A DNA stretch of 64,000 nt from Arabidopsis thaliana. Its lineage: Eukaryota > Streptophyta > Magnoliopsida > Brassicales > Brassicaceae. Each line of letters opens with the position of its first letter. Position 1 is the stretch's first letter. This document shows positions 11,988 through 23,279 of the stretch, in pieces. Location: contig NC_003070.9 of NCBI RefSeq assembly GCF_000001735.4, forward strand, positions 8,866,001 through 8,930,000, read 5' to 3'. Made by a program: the position numbers and the translations under genes. The notes beneath the pieces are model-generated. The model was not told where the DNA came from, ran no database searches, and saw only the letters and a list, made by a program, of their open reading frames with translations.

Positions 11988-14180
11988 ATGTCGGTGGGAT
12001 CTCTTTTATTCATGTTTCTTCTTATCTGGAACTTCAATGGCGAATTGAATGCTCTAAACGACGAAGGGTTTGCTCTTTTAACTCTGAAGCAGTCTATTTC
12101 AAAAGATCCAGATGGTTCTTTAAGCAATTGGAACTCAGAGAATCAAAACCCTTGTTCTTGGAATGGAGTCACTTGTGATGATAACAAGGTTGTTGTCTCT
12201 CTTAGCATCCCAAAGAAGAAACTTTTAGGTTATCTTCCTTCTTCTCTTGGTTTACTCTCTAATCTCCGTCATTTGAATTTGAGAAGCAATGAGCTTAGTG
12301 GGAACTTACCTGTTGAGCTTTTTAAGGCTCAAGGTCTTCAAAGTTTGGTTCTTTATGGGAATTTCTTGTCTGGGTCCATTCCAAATGAGATTGGTGACTT
12401 AAAGTTTCTGCAAATTTTGGATCTTTCTCGTAATTCTCTTAATGGGTCTATTCCAGAATCGGTTTTGAAGTGTAATAGGCTTAGGAGCTTTGATTTGAGT
12501 CAGAATAATCTCACTGGTTCTGTTCCTAGTGGATTTGGTCAGTCTTTGGCTTCTTTGCAGAAGCTTGATCTTTCTTCTAACAATCTTATTGGTCTTGTTC
12601 CTGATGATTTGGGGAATTTGACTAGATTGCAAGGAACTCTTGATTTGTCTCATAATTCGTTTAGTGGCTCGATTCCAGCTAGTTTGGGGAATTTGCCTGA
12701 GAAAGTTTATGTCAATCTAGCTTACAACAACTTGAGTGGACCAATCCCACAAACCGGTGCTTTGGTGAACAGAGGACCAACTGCATTCTTGGGGAATCCA
12801 AGACTCTGTGGCCCTCCATTGAAGGATCCTTGTTTGCCAGATACGGATAGTTCTTCAACTTCTCACCCTTTTGTACCGGATAACAACGAGCAAGGTGGAG
12901 GAGGGTCAAAGAAAGGAGAAGGTTTAAGTAAAACTGCTATTGTTGCAATTGTGGTTTGTGATTTCATTGGAATCTGCATTGTGGGATTTCTCTTCTCTTG
13001 TTGTTACTTGAAGATTTGTGCACGTCGTAATAGTGTGGATGAGGAAGGCTATGTGTTGGAGAAAGAAGGGAAAGAAAAGAAAGGTTCCTTCTGTTTCAGA
13101 AGAGATGGATCAGAGTCCCCTTCTTCGGAAAATCTTGAGCCACAACAAGATCTTGTTCTGTTGGATAAACATATTGCTTTGGATTTAGATGAGCTGCTTA
13201 AGGCTTCAGCTTTCGTTCTTGGAAAAGGCGGGAACGGGATTGTGTATAAAGTTGTCCTCGAAGATGGTCTAACGGTCGCTGTTAGGAGACTGGGAGAAGG
13301 AGGTTCCCAAAGATGCAAGGAGTTTCAGACAGAAGTTGAAGCAATTGGGAAGCTAAGGCATCCGAATATCGTTAGTCTTAAAGCTTATTATTGGTCAGTT
13401 GAAGAGAAACTTCTCATCTACGACTACATTCCTAATGGAAGCCTTACCAATGCACTCCACGGTAAACTATAAAACCTTTATGATAATACTTCTCATATCG
13501 TTTCTCTGTCTTGAAAACTCAATTTTGGTTTTTGTGTATGCTTAGGAAATCCTGGAATGGTGTCATTCAAGCCTCTGTCTTGGGGAGTTCGGTTAAAGAT
13601 AATGAGGGGAATCTCAAGAGGGCTGGTGTATCTTCACGAGTTTAGTCCTAAAAAGTATGTTCATGGATCTCTGAAACTCAGCAATATACTGTTGGGACAG
13701 GATATGGAGCCTCATATCTCGGATTTCGGACTTATGCACCTCTCTAGCATTGCTGGAACATTGGAATCAACTACAGTTGACCGACCATCCAACAAGACCG
13801 CCTCATCGATTGGATCATCTGCAAACTTGAGCTCATTTTATCTGGCTCCTGAAGCCACTAAAGCAACAGTGAAGCCATCACAGAAATGGGATGTATACTC
13901 ATTCGGAGTGATCTTGCTAGAGATGATAACGGGAAGATTACCGATTGTTTTCGTGGGTAAATCGGAAATGGAGATAGTCAAGTGGATACAAATGTGTATC
14001 GATGAGAAGAAAGAGATGTCAGACATTTTGGATCCTTATTTGGTGCCTAATGACACAGAGATTGAAGAAGAGGTCATCGCCGTGTTGAAAATTGCAATGG
14101 CTTGTGTTAGTACTAGCCCCGAGAAACGTCCACCGATGAAGCATATCGCTGATGCTTTGACCCAAATTTGCCTTCAGTGA
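11988..14180 (+). CDS. LRR receptor-like protein kinase, atypical kinase domain (LRR-III type)
   Basis: Two exons, 11988-13461 and 13546-14180, 702 residues. A signal peptide ([20 protein letters not shown]) is followed by the LRRNT motif WNGVTC, about seven leucine-rich repeats from residue 70 to 255, a juxtamembrane Gly/Ser linker, one membrane span near residue 323 ([20 protein letters not shown]) and a cytoplasmic kinase domain. The glycine loop is [10 protein letters not shown]. The ATP-anchoring lysine is replaced: VAVRRL with Arg433 in the lysine slot. The HRD loop reads VHGSLKLSN, lacking Arg and Asp, while DFG (ISDFGL) is kept. Relatives such as ZAR1 share the VAVRRL change. It likely signals mainly as a scaffold or weak kinase at the plasma membrane. 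Ligand unknown. Gene order suggests AT1G25320. Confidence 0.9.
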
Positions 14181-14514
14181 CTCGTAACAAAAACGGTTGC
14201 AAGTCAATTGTGTGTATGTAATGTGTTTAAAGGAAAAGTCTTACTGTTGTTGTTAGTTCCCCTTGTAATATCGAAATCTTATGTTACTTCAAATAGAGTT
14301 TCTTTGTAACATATAGCTTTACTCATTTTCATGGTACATACTATATGGATAAGCTTCATAATCATAAGGTTACACATTTATGATAAAAGTATACTGACGT
14401 CACACACAAAAGATAGATAAACCTATATATACTGATCATGGTAAGTCCTTATTTATGGAGTTTAATTATAGAAAAAGAGAATAATTTCTCTGAAAATTCA
14501 TAATTTTCTTATGA
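14181..14514. other. Intergenic between convergent LRR-RLK and CES
   Basis: The 334 bases separating two converging stops; should contain both 3' UTRs. AATAGAGTTTC and other A/T-rich signals, no ORF. Confidence 0.6.
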
Positions 14515-16018
14515 TCAAAAGGGTAATGTTGAACTGAAATTAGGAGGCTGTGTTCCAACGCTTTCTCTTAAAATCCTTTCCATCTCTGCTGCACTATGAA
14601 TATTCCCTCCCTGTAATCATTTTTTTGTTAATACAAATCCATGAAAATGTTTTATCTTATTATAATTTTAATCATGTAATATTATGTGATAGTTACCTGA
14701 AATATATCCGTTGGCTCAATATCCAAAGAATTAAGGTCGTAACATGCACTTGCCGCTGAGAGTTTCATGGACAAAAACTGTAGTCAAGAGGCCAAAGCAG
14801 GAAAACATTTAAGTATTAGTGGGATATTATAAAAGTTAATGGGATGTTTGAACTTTGAAGAGTGAAATCAATGGCCTAACTAACCTCGATTTGATTCTGG
14901 AGTGATCGTACATAATCTATGATGACATCAAGCATCACTGCCATTCCCATTGCCTGCATCACGTTTTGAATTATCATTATAGAGAATAAACCCATTTTGA
15001 TTTATTACTGTGGAAAAAAAAAATCGCTATACAAAAAAACAATCTGTTCATTTACGTAAGAGACGCTGCCACACCCTTTTAGATTTTGGCGTTCCGAAAA
15101 AACAAAAACAAAAACTAATTATTTCTATAGTTTTAAAATATTCTATCACATGATTCCTAATTTTTTACACTTTAATTCAATGATACATAGAAAAAAAATA
15201 TTAATAGTTAAAGAATTGTGAGCTTGAAAAATTATCTTTAAAAAGTGTTTTTAAACCAAAAAATAGCACCAGAGTTACTTGGATTTAGAGGTAACTAATT
15301 TATCTAGAGTTACTTGTTTTTAGAGTTTTGTTGATTTTATTTTAATTACAAAACAAAAATTAGGGAGTTGTAGACAACAAACAAACAAAAAGAAATATTA
15401 GGGTTTGCGTTAATTCAAGTACCTTGTAGCATCCTGGAACAAGGTCTTGTAAGCATTTCAGCCTTTCATTGATCTTCTCTCTTCGTACCTTTATGCATTC
15501 CACAAAGAATCCAACACAACTAAGAAAAGTGAAGTTTTTTGTACTTTTGAGTATATATGTATTTGTAGAATTACCCTTTCAGCCAAACTATGGCTATCAG
15601 TAGCTTGACCTCTCTTAGCTCGGACATGAACAACATCTTTTGGCTTCTGAGTCTCATCTCCATTCATGGCTTCTTCCTCTTCCGACCTCTTTCTTCTTCT
15701 CTTCGACCCACTCTCTTCTTTATTTCCTTTTCTTCTCGTATTACCTGCGATTTCTAGCTTCATCAGAACACACATAAACATAGATATAACAGTTTTTCCC
15801 ACAAACAATAAAATTATAAAATTTTCACCGTGCAATAAATTTGGGAAGAAGTGAGAATTATTGTGATTGGCATCAACTAAAGCTCCATTGGAGAAAAGCA
15901 TGAAACTGGAAGGGGTAGAAGCTGGTAAGTCCAGATTTATTAGCTCTGGATTTTGGTTAATGTGTGCAAAGAAAGGATCATGACCATTATTATAGTTATA
16001 TGGCTCAAACCGTGCCAT
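14515..16018 (-). CDS. CES: bHLH transcription factor CESTA
   Basis: Six minus-strand exons: 16018-15829, 15744-15575, 15488-15423, 14953-14885, 14777-14697, 14610-14515; 672 nt, 223 residues. The ATG at 16018 starts MARFEPYNYNNG. A nuclear-signal-like RRKGNKEESGSKRRRKR precedes the bHLH (about residues 105-165): VHVRAKRGQATDSHSLAERV, RREKINERLKCLQDLVPGCY, then MGMAVMLDVIIDYVRSLQNQ. His115, Glu119 and Arg123 make a canonical G-box-reading basic region. Family knowledge: CES (bHLH75, BEE-related) promotes brassinosteroid synthesis and responses, is SUMOylated and relocalises to nuclear bodies. A TATA-like box lies about 110 bp upstream. The terminal exon encodes the 31-residue tail after GGNIHSAAEMERILRES. 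Confidence 0.93.
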
Positions 16019-16124
16019 TAGAGACACTACAAATTAAATCAAAATATGATTTCCTTTTTGTGAGCTAGTTTTGTTTTTTTTCTTTCTCTAAGACAGTTAT
16101 AAAACTTGCAATTGAGTTGTGATT

Positions 16125-16133
16125 GTTTATATA
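16125..16133 (-). promoter_or_regulatory. TATA-like box of CES
   Basis: TATATAAAC on the minus strand, 107-115 bp before the CES ATG, a sensible TATA-to-start distance. Inferred from position and sequence only. Confidence 0.5.
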
Positions 16134-16540
16134 GATAGAAATGTCTAAGATGGGGTGAAATATTTAATAAGTTAAGTTTTTAAATGATTTGGTTATTTGC
16201 TCATGTATTGTGTGACTTTTGGTGAGAATGAGAAAGAAGCGTGTGAGACCAAAGAGACACTCGTAGCTAGGTTTCCATTTATCACTGTGCAGTAGATTTT
16301 GTGGGACCCATGTTCAATGTTAGATATATCTAACTTGTCGGGACCTTTTGAGTATCCCTTTTAATGTAACAAGTATGGTGCCAAATTGAAACCGAAGAAA
16401 TTGCATTAATGATCTACGAGCGATCATCACAAGTTTTGCATTATTAGGCTATCGGACAAAACTTAAGTACGACGACTTAACATTAAGCGGCTATCTCGGC
16501 TAGTTGCCGGAAATACTTACATTGTTTTTGGTAAAACTTT

Positions 16541-16542
16541 TG

Positions 16543-16576
<34 letters not shown>

Positions 16577-16716
16577 TAAAAAATTTGGACCATTTGTGTT
16601 TTTGGTAAAACTTAAATCGATATTGTAAGAAAATAATAAATATTGTAAGAAAATAATAAGATTTATATAATATTTTCTCAAAATAAGTTAATATAATATT
16701 TTCTCAAAATAAGTTA
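16541..16716. repeat. TTA microsatellite followed by two short tandem duplications
   Basis: About twelve TTA units, ending near 16576. Then ATATTGTAAGAAAATAATA occurs twice in tandem (about 16619-16657) and ATATAATATTTTCTCAAAAT twice (about 16665-16716). Confidence 0.85.
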
Positions 16717-17435
16717 AGTGTGAGTTTTGAAGTGGTCTAGGCAGTTTCAAAGACTTACAGAGGCTGTAGATGGCAAAACTAAAATAACATAGTAATCAAA
16801 AGGATGCATATCTTAGTTTGAAGGTTTGGATGGTTGGAAGAGACTTAAGAACCTAGAGTGGATACGATTATTTTCTCCACAACTGTTACGATTAACATGT
16901 GATTAAATTTTTCAATCAATGTTTTAAGTAAAGAAATTAGGAAATTTGACTTTAATGACATGGATATGATTGTGAGGAAGCAGAAAAATCCAAGCCCATC
17001 TCCATTGATAAAGATTGGCTTTACTACTTTCCATTTTCTTACATCAATAATGAGGCAACTATTCAATTACTAATAGTTCTACGTTGGGAATATCTCGCTT
17101 TCACATTAATTTTGTTTCGTTTCCCCTACTTTCATTTTACCTTTACGTTACTTAAAAATGGTCAACATAAATTGGACAATCTCTTTAATAATTTCCTATG
17201 CCTAATATGTATTACTAAGGAAAGAGGACTTATTCATGAAATTTTATTTACTGGGCCTTTCTAGGCCCACCTTTTTTTAGCCCATAGAAAAATGGGGGAG
17301 ATAATAATAAAGGGGCGACCACAATTGAACCAGACCAATAATTTGAAAAAAACCGACAGGGGAGTGGTGAATTCAACCGGCCATTGAGAGCAGTCTTGCA
17401 GACTTCCAGTAAAATCCTCATTGAGCCATTTATTC

Positions 17436-17660
17436 CTAATTATGATTTATGATTGCTTTTGTTTTTGTTTTTGTGCCTAAAGATGATTGTTTGTTACCAT
17501 AGTGTCGTCCTCGGATCAAGTGGGCTCTAAAAACGTCACGAGTCGGCATTATAACACCATCGGCAAGTGTGATAGTCCAACATCTAGGTGTTGGCGACGA
17601 GTCCACATAATAGAATTTTGGTGCATCTTTTTTGAGATTGATGGGATCAGCTGACCGAGT
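17436..17660 (-). pseudogene. Coding-like fragment, unrecognised
   Basis: A 74-codon open frame on the minus strand between TGA and TAG, without an early ATG. It reads DPINLKKDAPKFYYVDSSPT then CWTITLADGVIMPTRDVFRA, ending in a lysine-threonine simple run. It is clearly richer in G+C than its surroundings. It could be a lost gene fragment or an exon of an unannotated gene. I do not recognise the family. Confidence 0.3.
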
Positions 17661-19000
17661 TCATATATATATATACTCATTATGTTTTTAAAGATAGATT
17701 TTTAAAGAAAAAAAAGTCTCTATAAACGTTTTATGTTATCAATACAAAATTTAGAATTTTTTTCCTATTTTGCTCTTCATTAATCATTACTACATGGTTT
17801 CTAATTTTTTGTAAAAAAAAAAATTCAGTCGTAAGACTAGTTTTTTACATTAATTAAAAGACACATTCCAACATTCTCTCTTCCCTCAATGCACCGAATA
17901 TATAATTACAATCTTTTGTGTCATCAAATAAAAGTATCATTTTTATGTAAAAGTAAATATGTAAAGTTAAAATAATCATTATATATTATCTCTTAAATAA
18001 CGTGAAATCTCTAAAAACTTCATCTTTGTAAGAAGGATAAAATATATTTTTTAACTAATCACTAATGAGTTTCCACACAAAAAAACTGATGGGCACAATT
18101 TACCACTAATTCTATATTTGGAAATCTTAATTACTCTGCTGTCTCCACCCCATGTTGTCTCTATTCTTCTTTCCATGTGTTTCTATCTTTTCACTTTTGT
18201 TCTGCCCCACTAAACTTATCTTGAAATAGAAGTTGTGTTATTCAATTATCCATAAAAACGAATTTCTTTTTATGTTTCTCAGTTCTCAAATTATCAAGAA
18301 TTTGAGAATGAATAGTATCCAACTATCCAAGAATGACACGTGTTGCTTTAGAGTATCTTAATCCAAGATGGTGACTTCGCGGTGCCAAGATATGATTGAT
18401 TTTTAATACGTCGAACTTAAATGCCTGTACTTTTAACAAGTTGCAAAGCCTGTTCTTTTAGCTCGTTATTACTTCTGATGTAGTTTTAAATAGATGAATT
18501 ATTCGTTTCTGTAACCAATTTTTTAAAAACATTTTTTGGTTCATGCTTTCACTAGACCCCGGCCGTTTTGCCTTTTAACAATGTGTGTGGTGAATTCACA
18601 AACACATATCTCATTAAATATAGTATACAAGACTCGAATTCAGCATCTACCCCTATATAGGTTCAGAAATGTATTAAATCATAGTAAAAATTGTTTTTCC
18701 TTTTCAAATTGGTTTTCTTAAAACCAATGATATCTTTTTCTTCATTGTTAGTTCTATGAAAAAACTACGTACAAGCGTAGAATTACTGACTAGTCTCTAC
18801 AACATATCGTCCCTGCATAACAAATATATATAGTATATTTATTTATAACCCTTAAAGTGTAAATAACTATTAGAGTGGAAAGCATAAAATACAATAAAAC
18901 AAATAATTATATAAAAGAAATGATATAATGTTAATTTTAAACAATTCCAAAATATATGCGTCAATACTTTAAAATTTCTAGTGGTTGAATAATCATGATC

Positions 19001-19008
19001 TATATAAA
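19001..19008 (+). promoter_or_regulatory. TATA-like box of MYB116
   Basis: TATATAAA about 200 bp before the MYB116 ATG; a CT-rich and CA-rich leader follows at 19095-19155. Confidence 0.5.
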
Positions 19009-19209
19009 GAAAGTACGAACATTATCCAATATCACGAGTCTATAAATTCCATACAACCATTGAATTCACTTTCACTTCCCAAATCATAAAAGCCTCTCTC
19101 TTAGTCTATTTTTATCTCACGGCTCTCTCTCCCCTCTCTACACACACAAACACAAATAAAGCGTAAAACTGAAATATTTTAATTACAATTAGAAAGAGAA
19201 CATATTAAT

Positions 19210-20271
19210 ATGTCAAATATAACAAAGAAGAAGTGTAATGGAAATGAAGAGGGTGCAGAGCAGAGGAAAGGGCCTTGGACACTCGAGGAAGACACTCTTC
19301 TCACCAATTACATTTCCCATAACGGTGAAGGCCGATGGAATCTGCTCGCTAAATCTTCTGGTAATATTCTTTTCTTTTATGTTTTCTTTGTACTATTCCA
19401 ACAAAATGCAATTGGTGAAAATGTCTTCCTCCCACTTCATATTTTTGTATTAAAAGTTTGATCTCTTTTTACAAAAAAACAAAAAAACAGGGCTAAAGAG
19501 AGCAGGAAAAAGTTGTAGATTGAGATGGTTGAATTACCTTAAACCCGACATAAAGCGTGGGAATCTCACTCCTCAAGAACAACTTTTAATCCTTGAGCTC
19601 CATTCTAAATGGGGTAATAGGTAAGTTAGTTACTCAAATGCTCTCTTTAGCTTTATAATTTTCTTATAATCTAACGTGTAACATGTTGCTTCTTAATTAG
19701 GTGGTCAAAAATTTCGAAGTATTTACCAGGAAGAACAGACAACGATATCAAAAACTACTGGAGAACTAGAGTCCAGAAACAAGCACGCCAGCTCAACATA
19801 GATTCCAATAGCCACAAGTTCATAGAAGTTGTTCGTAGCTTTTGGTTTCCAAGACTGATCAACGAGATTAAAGACAACTCATACACCAACAATATTAAAG
19901 CTAATGCTCCTGATTTACTTGGACCAATTTTACGAGACAGCAAAGATTTGGGTTTCAACAACATGGATTGTTCCACTTCCATGTCAGAAGATCTCAAGAA
20001 AACTTCACAATTCATGGATTTTTCTGATCTTGAAACCACAATGTCCTTGGAAGGATCACGAGGGGGTAGTAGTCAATGTGTGAGTGAGGTTTATAGCTCC
20101 TTCCCTTGCCTAGAGGAGGAGTACATGGTGGCCGTTATGGGCAGTTCAGACATTTCAGCATTGCATGATTGTCACGTGGCTGATTCCAAGTACGAGGATG
20201 ATGTGACACAAGATCTAATGTGGAACATGGATGACATTTGGCAGTTTAACGAGTATGCACACTTTAATTAG
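19210..20271 (+). CDS. MYB116: R2R3-MYB transcription factor MYB116
   Basis: Three exons, 19210-19360, 19491-19620, 19701-20271; 852 nt, 283 residues. The intron positions in the MYB domain are the usual R2R3 ones. R2 begins [20 protein letters not shown] and ends at [11 protein letters not shown]3 runs from [20 protein letters not shown] to [20 protein letters not shown], with the spaced tryptophans kept. The segment after the MYB domain (ARQLNIDS, then SFWFPRLIN) fits subgroup 20 (MYB2, 62, 78, 108, 112, 116). The acidic C-terminus ends [13 protein letters not shown] and is a likely activation region. Known relatives act in hormone, phosphate and stress responses; MYB116 itself is less studied. 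The nuclear location and DNA binding are family inferences. Confidence 0.92.
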
Positions 20272-20772
20272 GTTATATTATATTTATGTACTTCTTACAA
20301 CTTGGAGGGGTTTATCGGTCTTTTATTAAATTTTGATTGTTTTGGATTCCTTAAAAATGTGTTCTTATTATAGTTTTTAATGAAAAAAATGTTTAAGCTT
20401 AATTTTGGTATACGAAATTTTTTTACGTAAGAAAATAATTAGTTCAAGAAATTTGCATGTTGACTAAAATGAGGAAGTGACAACTGAAAGACTAATAGTT
20501 TATAATTGTCTTCCCTACAGAAAAATCCTAATCTTTGAAGATCAAACAGTTCTCGTTCTCGTTAGTTTGGATCTTCTGAGGAGAACAAATCTTATCTCAC
20601 TTCTACATGTGAAAGAATCCAAAAGGTAGGGATTCATATAGTGATATGAAATCCAAGAAAATTGATGGGAGATAGTCAAGATTCTAGAAAAAAATTGATT
20701 CTTTATCTCTTTAGAAAATTAGATGTGTGCATGGTTAGTAAGTCGATGGAAAGTCTGTAAATAATGTTGCAT

Positions 20773-20804
<32 letters not shown>

Positions 20805-23279
20805 GAACCAAAGACATTCGTAGTTCGATTAGAATTACTTAATTTTTCTTCTCCTTTACTTTTGTATGCCTCGACCAAAAGCAAGATACTGACCTTCATT
20901 AATTCCATGAAGTTGGTTAGTTTGAAAGTAAACATTAAAAGAATAAAAGTAAAAAGTTAGTATACAGAAAACATTCGATTTACTAATTGGGAATATAAAA
21001 TTAGATAAAATCTAATTAAACTTTATATGATACATGTAAATCCACTGCATTTTGCCATTTACATATAAGAGTTTTTTCACCACCGATCGATTATCCTATA
21101 TGTGGCTTCAAAAATGATAACAAAATTAGTTGAACTCTATATACAAGAACGTTAACTTCATTGAGAGGGATAGTGTAATTTCGTATTCTTTGAAGGTCAG
21201 TTCATGGAAGCTTTAGAATGATTTGGACCCAACGGGCGGCATTATAAAGGTCAAGAAGACAAGAGTAGTACAGACATTTATTAAAATACTTTTTTTGGAG
21301 ATGAAAGTCTTTGCATGCTTTGTCTCCTTCTCATCTCCAATAATTCAAGTTATCAATGGATCACATTTGGGTATCAGGATTCAGATTAAATAGAAGATAA
21401 AGCTACATATATAAAAAGATTATATTATAGGTCAAATCTTCACTGATCAAATTTTGATTTAGGAAATATTTAGGGATCCGGACCATGTTTGTACATGGAG
21501 CAGTGGGGCCATTTTCCTATAAATCTTAATAAATTTTTCTTTTTAACAGTAGCCTTGTGAACCGGAGGATCTTAGTATGAAAAAACTACAAAATGGCATT
21601 GGCAGCAACGAACCCAAAGCTACCAACACTTGGTCTTTTTCTATAACTTATCTGTTACACATGTGTCTCACACTAAAAAAGAGAGAAAATCGGTTTAATT
21701 TGTCCAAATAGTCTACAACAAAATCACGACCGGTTATTCCGGGGAATCCAACAAAGATGGAGATAGGAAAGATTAACTGGCCATGAACTGTTAGATGGTC
21801 AAAATTAGAATTTGTTCAATATATAATGTCCTTGAAAGTCGTATGTTTTTCTTGGTAGGTATTATTGGAATAGTAATCAGTCAAATTTATTGACCAACGA
21901 ACGACGTTGTAATTGTCAACATGCTAATCACCAAACTCAAAAGTGGTTCCAGAAACAGTAATTGTCTTGGCAACAAATCACTCAAAATGGGACGTGCATG
22001 CACATGATTTCTTTGTTTTTTTTTTTTAAGAACACATGATTATTCAGAGAAAAATAAAGAAAGCAAATAAACATGCCCTGTTCATTTGAATCCTTGCAGG
22101 TAATGAGTAAAAACGTTTTACATATGCCTTTTTATAACGTAACTTTTCTATATAAGAAGATTTTGGTCTGGTAATGGTTTGTACATTCCATGACTGTATC
22201 CATTATCCAATATTGTAGGTCCGGTAGTTAATTTGTACATTCCATTACAGTAAACTTAAATCTAACTGAAGAGGGAAAAGAATTCACTCATATTTTAGTT
22301 ATCAGACGAGAATCTTGAAATGTTTAGTGATGTAATGTGATTTTTATGGCAGGAACAAGACGTATGACCTAAACATATATTATAATCAAATGACTATGTC
22401 TTAATCATTTTGACGTCACTTTTTGTTTTTTATTTAGTTGGCGTCACTTTATTTATTGTTTTGTGCATAAATCTGCACAGCCATAAAATGACGTCATTTT
22501 TTGTTTTGTTTTATTGAGTAGCCATCCGATTCAACGGATTCACTAATGTGTTCTACCGTTTTTAGATTTTTGAAATTAAGTTATGTAAATGTTTACTCGA
22601 TTAAATTTTATCTTGTGAAAGAATTTGCAGAGCATATATGTACGTGTGCGTATGTATGATGTATCTTCACATGCAGACATAGTCATGCCGGAATTGGCTG
22701 TTTCCAACTCATTCGTCAGCTTCTCTCCGAAACATATTTGATAATATCAAAAAATAAAACATTATGAACAACTTTTATCACATACTTCCCAAAGTTTTAT
22801 CACTATTGTCCGTATCGCAAAAGCACCTTGTTCCTTAATCCCTAAAGTTCCATCTTTTTCCTTTACAACTTTTTTATTCTCTGTAATATTCAAATTGCAG
22901 TTGAAAATGTGCTTCCATAGGAATTCAGAACCAAATACTTAAGCTTTTATTGAGGTGACAGAGGATAATGAATTGAATGATGAGCAGGAGAATATGAAGC
23001 AGAGCACGTTGGAACCTATCACAATCCCATCAAACCACTACTTTTTTTTTTTCGATTTTCAGTAAATCAAATTCACATGTCGTAAAGAGCTTTTCAGCAT
23101 CTGTTTTCTGTAGATAAAGAACTTTTCAAAAGATAAAACATGACATTGTTTTGATTCAAGAAATAAAAAACCAACTGTTGTACAATGTGCGTATCAAACC
23201 AAACGATTTCATTTACTGTTGTTATAAAACCCTTTCGGGGGAATTTTGACCAACAAAATGTTAATATGGGTGGAGTGTT
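20272..23279. other. Intergenic between convergent MYB116 and OVA9
   Basis: About 3 kb with no accepted gene. Contains an AT dinucleotide run at 20773-20801 and a pair of TGACGTC-containing repeats at 22411-22515. No structural RNA or relic recognised. Confidence 0.6.
20773..20801. repeat. AT dinucleotide microsatellite
   Basis: About fourteen TA units. The ORF on the minus strand that reads this as a YI repeat is not a gene. Confidence 0.9.

Larger units (their letters stand above)
16019..19209. other. Intergenic, divergent CES / MYB116 promoters
   Basis: About 3.2 kb, mostly A+T-rich. Includes a TTA microsatellite with adjacent tandem duplications (16541-16716), an inverted TGGGCC pair (17252-17269), a coding-like patch on the minus strand (17436-17660), and ACACGTGT at 18336-18343, an ABRE/G-box core about 870 bp before the MYB116 ATG. 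Confidence 0.6.

Noticed and set aside
11988-14180. LRR-RLK as a pseudogene
   Set aside because: Both exons are open, splice correctly and the extracellular and membrane parts are intact; only kinase residues are degenerate, a family trait.
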